DNA from: Adiantum capillus-veneris
Lineage: Eukaryota > Streptophyta > Polypodiopsida > Polypodiales > Pteridaceae
Length of the DNA: 64,000 nt
Direction of reading: 5' to 3'
Assembly: GCA_014529385.2 (NCBI GenBank)
Contig: CM043959.1
Span: forward strand, 10,568,809 to 10,632,808
Part shown: piece after piece, positions 34,020 through 43,722 of the stretch
How the letters are laid out: the number at the start of each line of letters is the position of its first letter
How positions within the stretch are numbered: position 1 is the first letter of the stretch
Made by a program: the position numbers and the translations under genes
The notes under the pieces: generated by a model
What the model saw: the letters and a program-made list of their open reading frames with translations, nothing else
What the model was told of the DNA's origin: nothing
Database searches by the model: none

Positions 34020-35185
34020 GAGCAATGCAAGATACGGAGAAGGCCAAGAAAAGGGTATCCCAAAAAGAGAAGCTGCAAGAGATGCCACCCTACCAACTGG
34101 ACCCAAGTTCAATAAAGAATTTCAAGGCAACATACTTGTCCAAAGAACAGCTTGAAGAAACAGTCTTCACAGGCAGGTTCAAGAGTGAAGAAGGACACCA
34201 AGTAGAGATACAATTACTACCGAAAGAGATCTATGATGTTGTGGCAAAGCCAGACACAAAAGAATCCAACAGAAGGTTAGGCCTCAGGGACTTCTACGAC
34301 CAGAAACCATGCGGGTAGATTTCCAGAAAGCATATGAACTATTGTCTACAATTAAAGAGGATGGGTCAGCCCAAATCACTGACCAGCAAGTGTAGAAAGT
34401 AGAAGTGGTGATCACAAAGCAAATCGTGGCCAAGGCACTGAAGTTGCCTACTGCAGGGATGACAATGAGGGCCCGAGACAGGAAGACATCAGGCACCTTC
34501 ACCAAGGAGACTGTTGCTGCAACCTTTGCCGACCTCATCCAAAAGCAAGTGGAAGAACCAACACATTTATATCATCATCACTTCCATTTTTTAGCAAAGA
34601 GACTGCCAAGGTACACAACACCTAATCATGCAGTTGCGTTACATTTACCCAAGTGTTGAAGTTGACAACCAGGAAACCAATTGACCACGCTCAATATGTG
34701 CTATCAACACTAAAGGGCACCAAGAAAGAAGGTAAAATCACGTATCTAGGTGCACCTGAGGTACTGACAAGAAAAGCATACCATGCTATTGGCATGGCAG
34801 ACAATTTTCCGCGTACCCCAGGTTAGAACACATGGATTGTGTCTGCATAGCCATCTCCCAGAACCATACGGTCGTCAAAGAGAGTTGACAAATCAGATGA
34901 AGAATCTGTTGAAAGCTCCCATGAAGCTCATAGTAGTGAGAGCTCAGACAATGAAGAGAGGAGAGCCAGAATAGAAGAGATAAAGAAAAAAGCAGTGGCT
35001 GCACACCAAGAGGAACCTCCGTAGAAGAAGGTGAGGTTTGAAAGAGAGAGACACACTTACAAAAGAATCCGTCAAGCTGCAAGTGAGGACCCGGCAAGGT
35101 GGGTTCCAAGAGATATAAGAGGACCCCTGTTGGACGGATACACCGCGACGGACGTCAGTACAGCGAGAACTCACCTAACAAGATT
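34020..35185 (+). pseudogene. 3' ORF of element E (exon 2), decayed and cut by element F
   Basis: ATG at 34025 opens MQDTEKAKKRVSQKEKLQEM. The following parts match the 3' ORF of F in order: STIKEDGSAQITD against TTIKEDGVARVMD; VEVVITKQIVAKALKLP against MEIVITEKVVVAALDLS; LSTLKGTKKEGKITYLGAPEVL against the NLVKMGNKNPTYIVPGKL block; and PLLDGYTATDVSTA against PLAAGYSKEEATTV near 35130. Stops and frame changes occur at 34316, 34394 and 34658. Sequence similarity ends at 35185, where the F LTR begins. The N-terminal block vaguely resembles plant transposon protein domains; no function is known. Confidence 0.7.
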
Positions 35186-36047
35186 TGTCAGCTAAGGACG
35201 AAGCTCGATCCGTAGGCGCGTGGAAGCTAGCATAGGGTGTCAACCTACACTCGACCAACTCCTAACTAATTCCTACAGAGGTCTTTTCCCAATGTCTAAG
35301 TCACAACCTTCAAGAGTGCATAAGAGGAAACTTCCTACAATGCTTTCTAGAGCCAAATACCCATCAAACAATCTCGAAACACCACAGAACTTGAAGGAGA
35401 CCATACTAACACCAATAGGTCGCTCTCCCTAAGGTCTATGAACCAAAATCCCAACCCAAAACACCTGGTGCAAAATCACGTAGGATGTCTAGCCGAAATT
35501 TGCAGGTCTTCGTTTCCAAAATCTAAAGTGCCTAATGTGTAGCTCTACTCAATGCGAACGCGTAGATATGCTGCAATGCAAAATCAGACAACATATGCTC
35601 ACCGAATCACCAGATGAAGCTCGTATATGGAGCTCGCAAAACCGGACAGTACGCGTGCAATGTAGGTATTGGTGCGTAGCTCTCGTCGAGGGCAACATGC
35701 TGCACTTCTCCGCACTCGATTTCGAGCACCGGTGCACGCATAGCGTTAAGATGAATCTCTCACTCTCTGTCGTACACAGTACGCTCACTCACAGACTTCA
35801 AAACTTTTTTTTTAAATGAAAAAAGGGTTTTTCATTAAGGTCAAAAAGTGGTATCAATACCTTACAATTCTCAAACCCTAATGCTCCAATTTAACCATGT
35901 GCTCAAAACTGGGATACAATCTGGAAACTTTTGTAAGTCCCAATATTTACAAGGTTAAATGTTAGGTTTTTTCAATAAATGAATAATTACAAAAAATAAT
36001 AATATGCGGAGCAGTCAATTTCCGTAGGGTGTGTCGAGCTTCTAACA
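35186..36047 (-). repeat. 3' LTR of element F (862 bp)
   Basis: On the minus strand it starts TGTTAGAAGCTCGACACACC at 36047, right after a polypurine tract, and ends TTAGCTGACA at 35186. The end is inferred from loss of the E 3' ORF and agreement in length with the E LTR (864 bp). The 5' LTR lies outside the window. Confidence 0.72.
35479..35490 (-). repeat. Half-site of the F palindrome inside the LTR
   Basis: On the minus strand AGACATCCTACG matches the left arm plus CG of the F palindrome, then TGATTTTGCACC. The right-hand context resembles that of the E half-site. Confidence 0.7.
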
Positions 36048-36063
36048 CTTCCCCCCTCCTTGC
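36048..36063 (-). other. Polypurine tract of element F
   Basis: GCAAGGAGGGGGGAAG on the minus strand directly precedes the TGTTAG LTR start and lies about 40 bp after the 3' ORF stop. Confidence 0.85.
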
Positions 36064-36099
36064 TCATGTTGTCCCCGACATGGCTGTTGAGTTGCTTCT

Positions 36100-39000
36100 T
36101 CATCTTAGGGTTTCTCGCATCTTGAGCAGTGACTCATATCTTGCATGTTGAGCCAGTAGTGTTGGGCCAAATATGTCAGAGCTGATTGTGAAGAAGCCGG
36201 TGTAGAAAGCTTCCTCAAAGTCCTGAAGGTGATAGGATGGCAAAAACATGATCCTTTGATACAATGCATGTATCACCTCCTTGGAAGGCTGACCAGACAG
36301 ATCGTATGCACATCTATATGTATCTTGAAAGAAGAAGATATTGTCTGTCGCCTGGCTTGGCTTGAACGTCTTGAAGACTGCTAAAAGGGTTTTGCAAATC
36401 TTTCTCATCATAATGCAAGATAGGTCAGGCAAGCCAGTGAACAATTTGATGGTGCCCGTTAGGGTTTTCACCATGTATTGAACACTTATTCTCTTGCCTG
36501 CCTTCAAGCCTGGCAGCTTCGGATAGTTTAGCCACGTAGGTTGGCTTCTTTGTAGTAGCTCCTGAGACTTCCACGTCCGCATCCTTGGTAGAGGCAAAAA
36601 CTTAAGTTATCTCTAATGACTTTTGGTGCCTCTACCATATGGATTAGGTACTATGGATACTTTGTCAGCGATGCCTTTCTCCACCTGGGCTAGGAGTCGA
36701 CTATCAACTTTACCCCTTCAGGCTTGGAGATGTCTGTTGTGTAGAGTGGCACTGTTGGCTCTTCTCTGATTCTTTTGTTGATCATAGTTGCTTCGTACTT
36801 TAGCAAAGGATATGGGAGAGAGGGCTGTAGCCATTCACGACGAAGGTTGCTGGCGTATCTTCTGAATGGTCATTGATTTAAAAACCCTCTGCCCCCATTC
36901 CAAAGCTTCTTTGGCCGTTTCTCTGATTTCTGCTTCTATGGCCTTTCGCAGCTTCTCTTCTTCTTCTTGTGTCAGATCTTGTGGCTCTTGAGAGGGTCCT
37001 ACAAGGATTTCCTCTTGCATGGGTGTGTCCACAGGATCTGCCACATTTTCTAAATCTATTCCTTCCATGGCTGCTGGCCCGGTGCTGAACTGCTCTTCTG
37101 TCTGGCTGGCCCCTCAGCTCTTCTATCTACCTTTGGAATGTCTTTTTCTCTGCTTTAGCTTGCTCTCCCCTATTCACAAGGAGGTCATTCAAATCGGCAT
37201 TTATCTTCTCTGCCTCCTCGAGCTTTCTCTTCATCGTTTTTAGCTCATCTTGCATTGCCTTGTGCTCTTCTTCCATGAGGGTTTGCATGACCACTGACCC
37301 CTCGGCCATCATCATCCTTTGCTTCTTCTCTAAGGTCAACTCCTTCTGGAGCTCTTTCATTTGCTCTTCATAAATATGACTCTCGGAAGTGGTGTGAGTC
37401 GAGCTAGTAGCTTTGACTCTAGCAGGAGATGCCCGTAGTCGTTGGATGGTTTGATCTTTAATTTTATGCTGGTCCTTGAGCTCAATGACCTCATCCTGGC
37501 TAGCCTCCTGCTCTATTTCTGCCTTCTCTTTGGCATTCCGCATGGCTTCCACTTCCTTGGACTCTTCAGCAAGTTGTAGGGTTAGGTTGTCCTTTTCCCT
37601 TTATGCATCTGTCAATGTCTTGCTGAGTTTTCTGTACTCTTCTTTGGCTCCTTGCAATCTTTGAGCTGCTGCCTGATTTTCTCTTTCCATCTCCTAGCAT
37701 CTTTGCAAAGCCTTTGCCAGACTGGCTTGCAGCTCTACTTCTCTCTCTATATGCCTTTGGCTTTGTTTTTGTAGAGTGTTAAATTGAGACTTTATCTGCA
37801 CTTCAGTGGCTTTGAGATTAGCCATTTCACTTTCTGTGGCCAATGATTGTTCCCTTAGCCTGGTTAGCTTGGTCATAACCACATCCCAATCATTGGTGGG
37901 TGGCTGCACGTCCACTGTTAGTGGCCATCTCTTTTTGCTCTACTAACCGCGCAGGCTCTACATCTACTCTTTGGGCCCTGTGCTTGCCAAGTCAAATGCG
38001 ACTGTGGTTGCCTCTTCTTTTGAATATCCAGCAGCTAGTGGATCAAGAAAAGTGTTATACCTTGCTTCATTTGGCTCTGGCTGCTCACTTTTGGGCTTAG
38101 CTTCTTCTTTTTGCTCTTGTTCTTGGCTCTGTTCTTGCCTTGAATCTTCTTGATCTTCAGGTTTGTCTAGCTCCTCCTTCTGTTGAGATTGTGGAGGGCT
38201 ACAAGAAGGTGGTGATGGTGGTGGGCTGGACTCTGGGTTGGAAGGTGGAGTTGTTGGCTTTTTCTTGAAATCCCTGTCCACATTTGTCTTTCTTTCTCTC
38301 TCTTGGCTTTCCTGCTCTTCTAGCAGTTGCCGTCGGACTCCCTCCACTTCTTCTTCTGTAAATGGTACATGTGGGATATTTTCTGTCGCGGCATCCAGAA
38401 TCTCAAAATTCTTAATATAATCTTCAAATTTGTCTCTATGCACCCTTCAGAATGATCCCGACATTTCTTCTAGAGAGGGCTTCCATAGCTCCCTCAAATC
38501 CCCCTTGAGGGCTCTTTCGGCTCTAAAACTTTCCATTAGCCGCTCTAGCCGTGCCGCCTTCTGTGATTTTGTCTCTTTGACCGGCACTTGTATAGATTCC
38601 TTGTTTCCTTTTTTCAATTTTGGCTACTCCTCTTGCACGGTTTCTAACCGGCGTTTCAACCTTGTGGCAACCCTTGGTGTTTTGGGTTGTTCCTCTTCCT
38701 TATCTTCCTTGAGCCTTAGCTAGTCATTTTGTGACGGAGGGTCAGACCATCTTCCCTTGGCGTGCAATGCCCCATAAACCACTTTTGTGATTAGCTTGCC
38801 CGGCACAATGTAGGTGGGGTTCTTGTTGCCCATCTTCACCAGATTGTCATGTATATAAGCTGAATAGTTGATTACCTTCGGCTTGCTCTTCTGCATTGCC
38901 CAGGTGAAGGTTGTGGCAATTGCTCCAGGCGGCATTCTGTACTTTTGTGGCCGCTTTGTACACATATGGAAATACTAATTATAAAGCTGGCTCATGATTT

Positions 39001-39543
39001 CCACTTTAGGGTTGGCAATGTCTTCAAAGGTGTAGTTGCCTTTCTTTTCTATGTACACCTTTACTTTGTCTCTTCTTTTGGTTACACTATCCCCTTTGTT
39101 GGAGAGGTCTAGTGCAGCTACCACTACTTTCTCTGTGATTACAATCTCCATGTCTGGTTTGCCTTGCAGATCCATAACTCTGGCCACTCCATCTTCTTTG
39201 ATTGTAGTCACGAACTCCCATACTCTTTTTATGTCAATTCCTGCCAGCACAGCTTCAAAATAATTGTGGAGATCTATCTTCTCTAGGTACTCTTCCATCT
39301 TGCTTCTGACAAACTCATTGAGCTCCCACGGTATCATGGGTAGCTCTATTACATTTTCTTTGGTGTCTTTGAACACGCCTTGGTAGATCTTCAGATCATT
39401 TGACTCTAGCAAGTCCTCTTGGATCCATGTGCTGGTTGGCTTTAGAGTTCCTTCTAGTATGACAAACGGCTCTACTTCTTCCAAGTAATCTTTTATGGTC
39501 ATCCTCTTCTTCTTTGCCAGTGACATTGCGGCTGCCATAGATC
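36100..39543 (-). pseudogene. 3' ORF of element F (exon 2), about 1,145 codons
   Basis: ATG at 39538 (MAAAMSLAKKKRMTIKDYLEE), 5 nt after a predicted splice acceptor. The N-terminal globular part (TTIKEDGVARVMDLQGKPDM, IVITEKVVVAALDLS) is homologous to the E 3' ORF. A Pro/Glu/Gln-rich middle (about 38.0-38.3 kb) is followed by a long predicted coiled coil (37.1-37.9 kb: LQKELTLEKKQRMMM). The C-terminal globular part (36.1-36.6 kb) ends LLKMRETLR. One frame is kept from 39538 to about 37127 with nonsense codons near 38975, 38720, 38624, 38450 and 37964; a frameshift follows near 37070. No known enzyme motif; perhaps structural or nucleic-acid binding. Confidence 0.72.
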
Positions 39544-39703
39544 CTGTTGCACTCAGTAGTCTGAAGTTAGCGTTTTTTCCATATCAGCTGAGAAACTAAG
39601 TTTTAACTATCCAAATGACTTGAAAATTGAAAATAAAACTTAAAAGGAACTTGGAAAACTGCGCATGTGCTCACAGTACAATTCTGGCAAAAATTTATCA
39701 TTT

Positions 39704-40582
39704 AGACATCCTACGCGTAGGATGTCTTTTTCATCAGATTCTGGTGAAAGTTGGCATGCTGATGGTCATTGGCATGTGCAACATGGCTATGTGATTGGAA
39801 TTGGATTTGGGCATCAAAAAGTGGATTTTTGGGAAGATTCACGCTTTAGGCTCACAAATTGGGTAGAAAGTCCACAACAGGTAGCAAATGATATCCAAAT
39901 GGGTTGAAAATTGATATATGGGCTCCTTGCACCATGGTAATGGCTCCCATGATGTCATTGTTTGCACAGAAGTTCAAAAACATGCTGGAGACATCCTACG
40001 CGTAGGATGTCTATTTCATCAAAATGTCTTGGGATTTGTTCTGTGGGTAGTTATTGGCATGTGGAACATGACCATGCTCTTGGATTTTGATTTGGACAAG
40101 ATTTGGTGTTGGTAAGACCATGTGTAGTGCTTTTGGGCTCAAAAAGTGTATTTTGGAGGTGTTGGGGGTCAAAAATGACTAGAATGGCTTCAAAATTGAT
40201 ATATGAGCTCTTGAAGATGATCTAAATAGATCTGGAATGGAAAAACACCCTCTGTAGGCCAAAAATGTCAAATAGACATCCTACGCGTAGGATGTCTACT
40301 TCATCATTTTTTGTAGGTGACCACACAGATTGGTTGGCAATGTGCTCATGAATGTGTTGTGCAAGTTTCATGTGATTTGGACAAGTTTTTGTAGGTCTAT
40401 GGCCCATTATTGCCTCTATGCCCTGACTTTGCATTTTTTCATGCATATGAGGTTAATTTTGGTCCAAATGTGATGAAACTTGATGGCTAGCATGTAAAGG
40501 CTATTCAAAAAATGTGTGCAATGAGAGTTGTTAGATTTGGTGCCCCGAAATGGCCTTGAGACATCCTACACGTAGGATGTCT
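39704..40582. repeat. Intronic palindrome array of element F, exact 285-bp period
   Basis: 24-bp palindromes with arms AGACATCCTA and TAGGATGTCT around CGCG lie at 39704-39727, 39989-40012, 40274-40297 and 40559-40582. The first three are perfect; the fourth has CACG. Start-to-start spacing is 285 bp each time. The 261-bp bodies between them share only patches (TATTGGCATGTG, AAAATTGATATATG at equal offsets), so the palindromes are far better conserved than the rest. Each contains an MluI site, lost in the fourth. Confidence 0.97.
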
Positions 40583-40630
40583 CCTGATGAATTTTTTATG
40601 GAAACTGCTACTACTGGTGTCTTCCCTTAG

Positions 40631-40842
40631 TCCCCCTGAGTCCCTTTTAAGCCTAATTTCAACAAAAAAGTCAGATAGATAGAAAAAAACTCCTTGTGTG
40701 GATTTCAGAGCCTCCGAGCCATTTTCAGACTCCGAGTCCCCCTGAGTCCCTTTTAAGACTAATTTCAACAAAAAAGTCAGATAGATAGAAAAAAACTCCT
40801 TGTGTGGATTTCAGAGCCTCCGAGCCATTTTCAGACTTTTGG
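40631..40842. repeat. 106-bp tandem duplication
   Basis: Copies 40631-40736 and 40737-40842 differ by about one base (AAGCCTAAT against AAGACTAAT). Both start TCCCCCTGAGTCCC. This is a recent event beside the old palindrome array. Confidence 0.95.
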
Positions 40843-41507
40843 AGTGCATTTCGGCGATGAAATTTCTTGATGTTGGTCTCCATATCTTCCCGATCCCTTG
40901 GGGATACTTGCCGTATGGTTTTTGTCGACTTTGACTTCACCGGAGCTCCATTTGGCAATTTGTCACTCTAGAAGCACCCATGGTTGTGTTTACATTTCTT
41001 CGATGACTTGTGGTGGTCTACCACCATAGGTCTTGATTGTTGATGGTCTAGGAAAGCCGCTCGTGAAGTTTGGTGGCAAACGGACATGCGGTTTGGCCGC
41101 GAGAGCTAGACGCTTTGCGTGTCTGATGCAGTTTCTGAAGTTTAGTACTGCTTCGGGTCATCTTTTGGTTATGTGGGCTACATAGACTTGTCGAGCATGT
41201 CGAGATGCTCTTACCCATGAATTTTGGTAGCATTTGGGCACCTCTCCGCCGATTTCCCATTTGGTGGCCTATTGCGGGGCTCTATGAATTAGGGTTTTTC
41301 CCGATGGTTTTCTACTGCCTTTGGACATCCAAGACTGGTCTCCTATGCTAGGGTAAGCTGCGGATGAAGTCTCATCGCTATTGGGTTGGCCGTTAGGTGG
41401 CCATTTCTACTTGTAGGTCTCTACTGCCCACTTTTTGTGTGAACCCTACGCTAGTTTTCGGGACAAAACGACAAACATGCGCGAAAAGCTCAAGGTGGTG
41501 AGCCTAC

Positions 41508-41514
41508 CTCTCAT
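41508..41514 (-). CDS. Start exon of the 3' ORF, element F (7 coding nt)
   Basis: ATGAGAG on the minus strand, followed by the donor GTAGGC. Spliced to the acceptor at 39544 it adds four in-frame codons before the ATG at 39538, as in E. Confidence 0.6.
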
Positions 41515-42222
41515 GTCTAAAGCCCGTTGGATAGTCGTGCGCGTCGTAGAAGCTGCTGGAAGTTCCGTTCGCTCTAGGTGGCAGAAGCTCTCTCTCAAAG
41601 GTCAATAGTGGAAATGAGCTAAAAATGAAGTGAAAATTTCTTATAATGGGGGTCCCCGAACCACTTTTCATGAAATTTGACATGTGCTCCCAACTTCTTG
41701 CGAGATGCAGTTTAGGCTTTAAAATTTCTTGATTTGGACTCCATTTGCCCAATTTACGAGAAATTTGACGTTTCGATCAAAATCTGGCCAAAACACGCTT
41801 TTCGCTTCAGTCTCATAATTGCACCTCCACTGTACCATAGGTTGTCCTATAGTCAATGATCATCCCCATGTTTTTTGTTTTTCATTACGACCATTTTTCA
41901 CCTGCTTTTTGTATTTTTGAAGTTTTTCTACCAAAAATCAGCAAAATTAAAAGGAAAATAGCAAATCAAACCCAAAAAATCCTCAAAAATCATAATAAAT
42001 CAAAAACATCACCTCAAAACATTATATACACTCACATGCAATTTTTATGGCTGGATTTCTCCGTTTTACCAATATTTTGCTCGAAAAATGGCTATTTTTA
42101 CTTATATACACACACCTAGGGGCTTGATTTGGCACTTGGCCCAATATAACTGTAGATTCATGTTGTATACGGGCATATGTACTTAGGTTAGTCCAGAAAA
42201 TTTCACAATCAAACAACAACCC
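41515..42222 (-). promoter_or_regulatory. Internal region of element F with TATA boxes
   Basis: On the minus strand TGTATATAAG (42110-42101) and TGTATATAAT (42030-42021) lie roughly 500-600 bp before the start exon. The blocks GCTCATTTCCACT and GAGAGAGAGCTT (41619-41580) are shared with E. There is no significant ORF. I infer a promoter for the 3' ORF. Confidence 0.5.
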
Positions 42223-43719
42223 TTAGAAATAGTCAAAAAACATGCCCTTTTTTGCTCTTTCAGCCAGTGGGTCCGCATTTGAGAATGCCTCCCTCCCTCC
42301 TAGCCAGAGTCCTCCCAGAAGACAAGGTATCGTCTCGAAGTATGTGCCGTGCATGGGTTGAAAAAGTTGTGCTAATGCTTGGCCGTGTGATGTGGCCCTA
42401 TTTTTGCATACTCGGTCAATGCATGGAAAAATTAATGTTGTGCAAGAGAAGGGTATAAGCAAGATGCTTATTGGCATTCGCCGTCGAGGTTTACTGTTTT
42501 CTTTGCAATTAAAAGTTGTAACTCTACTGCTCTTTGTTTGATTGTCTTTCTTGCAAAAGTCGCTTGCTTTGCCGCTACTGTTGATATGGCCATATTGGTC
42601 TCCTTGGAGAGAATTTTCGTGGCGGAATTGGCCGTAGACCTTGTCTCTTTGGCTTTCCATTGGTAGCTTTTCTTTGCCGGTTTTTGTAGGTTTATTGCTA
42701 CTACCTCGGTTGACATTTTTTTGTTGTTGATTGGCTAGCACCCACATAAGTCGGTTTGCCGGTTTCTCATGTAGTTTTCTGGCTTCCGATGTTGCTTGTA
42801 CTGAAGGGAGTTCCTTTTGCTTCGATTTTGAAATCCAAATGCGAGTCACATTTGAGTTGTTGCTGAGCATTTTCTTTGTTATCCATATCTGTTTTGTTTC
42901 CTTGGTTTTTGGTTGAACTATTTTCTTCTGTTGAATTCTTCTGTTGTGTTGAGGTTTGTCTGCCATGTCACATCTATCCTTCCGCACCCATACTTGTTGT
43001 TCTCGTGTTGCTAACTCTGATCTTTGCACTGTGGTCGATGAATTCTTATACCTGTAGTGAACATGGTTGGCAGTTCCTTGTTTGTTCTTTAGTGACACCC
43101 TTCCTTTTGGTTGTTTATCCAGTGATTGCATTGCTGGTAGCGGATTATTCTGGGGTTGCGGAGCAAAGGCTACCACCTGTGGTTCTTGTGCATGCCTAAT
43201 TTTGACTGCATTCGTATTGCAATCTATCTGCACATTGTACTCTTTTTGCCAAGGTTGTCCCAACAACATGGGGTGTTGTGTGCTTTCATCCTCGACCACA
43301 TAAAACTTGTGTGGGTAAATATATTGATGTACTTGTACATGCAATACAGTCCAACCTAATGTTTTCAGTGAATGTGATGTACTACTCTCCAACACTTGTG
43401 GAGTAAGATGAAGTTGACCTGTGGACTTGAGCTGTTTGTATAATCTATAAGAGATCAAATTTGCTTGAGCTCTAGAATCAAGCAATGTCGTCGATTCAAC
43501 TTGATTGCTTCCCACTTTGACTGCAATTATTGGCTCCACTGTGTCTTCATCAAAATTCGTTAGTCGAATGGCATTGATTCGCAACGGTGATCCACATTGT
43601 TGTTGTTGTCGCATAAGTCTTCTTTTTGCAATGCGTTCTTTTGCTTCTGCTTGAGCTTCTTCTTGTACCCTTTGTTTCTCATTCATTCGTTGTTTTTCTT
43701 GATGGATTTGTTGAAGCAT
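42223..43719 (-). CDS. Second retropepsin-like domain (PR2) and Trp-motif tail, element F
   Basis: An open 498-codon frame follows the integrase frame after a single in-frame TAG (43723-43725). Residues 1-45 are a Gln/Glu/Arg-rich probable coiled coil. A retropepsin-like fold follows: TTLLDSRAQANLIS near residue 85 (the usual Gly of DSG is Arg), YIYPHKFYVVED, then MLLGQPWQKEYNVQID near 150. The C-terminal 250 residues are basic and repeat WVRK, WITK, WISK. The last part runs through a purine-rich tract (GGAGGGAGGGAGG near 42285-42300). The open length suggests selection until recently. A protease role is inferred from the fold; the Gly-to-Arg change is a concern. Confidence 0.75.
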   Translation of the reverse strand: MLQQIHQEKQRMNEKQRVQEEAQAEAKERIAKRRLMRQQQQCGSPLRINAIRLTNFDEDTVEPIIAVKVGSNQVESTTLLDSRAQANLISYRLYKQLKSTGQLHLTPQVLESSTSHSLKTLGWTVLHVQVHQYIYPHKFYVVEDESTQHPMLLGQPWQKEYNVQIDCNTNAVKIRHAQEPQVVAFAPQPQNNPLPAMQSLDKQPKGRVSLKNKQGTANHVHYRYKNSSTTVQRSELATREQQVWVRKDRCDMADKPQHNRRIQQKKIVQPKTKETKQIWITKKMLSNNSNVTRIWISKSKQKELPSVQATSEARKLHEKPANRLMWVLANQQQKNVNRGSSNKPTKTGKEKLPMESQRDKVYGQFRHENSLQGDQYGHINSSGKASDFCKKDNQTKSSRVTTFNCKENSKPRRRMPISILLIPFSCTTLIFPCIDRVCKNRATSHGQALAQLFQPMHGTYFETIPCLLGGLWLGGREAFSNADPLAERAKKGMFFDYF

Positions 43720-43722
43720 ATC

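Larger units (their letters stand above)
14212..35185 (+). mobile_element. Element E: giant Tat-like Ty3/gypsy element, interrupted
   Basis: 5' LTR 14212-15075, Tat-type primer site, leader with palindromes, gag, protease, RT, RNase H, integrase, second protease, intergenic region and the start of a 3' ORF. A copia element splits it at 17256-22890. Element F enters the 3' ORF at 35185/35186, so the rest of the ORF and the 3' LTR should lie to the right of the window. Without the copia element about 15.3 kb is visible; the intact element was probably over 18 kb. No chromodomain is seen. Coding regions are heavily mutated, so it is old. Confidence 0.85.
39544..41507 (-). other. Predicted intron of the F 3' ORF, containing palindromes
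   Basis: On the minus strand donor GTAGGC starts at 41507 and acceptor GAGTGCAACAG ends at 39544. Length 1,964 bp. It holds four palindromes and a 106-bp tandem duplication. The GC-richer part 40.9-41.5 kb has no convincing ORF. Confidence 0.62.

Noticed and set aside
35535-35819. ORFs in 35.5-35.8 kb as a host gene
   Set aside because: They lie inside the F LTR and show no motif.
36100-39538. The 3' ORF as a separate non-autonomous element
   Set aside because: The same order pol, internal region, palindromes, ORF holds in E and F, the LTR after the ORF is related to the E 5' LTR, and the palindrome matches the F leader.
39704-39727. The palindrome as coding sequence (RHPTRRMS reading)
   Set aside because: The same peptide appears in short frames at 39.7 and 63.7 kb only because the DNA repeats; flanking frames are unrelated and closed.
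39704-40582. CRISPR-like array (short repeats with regular spacing)
   Set aside because: Spacers are 261 bp, related to one another, and the context is plant retroelement DNA with no cas genes.
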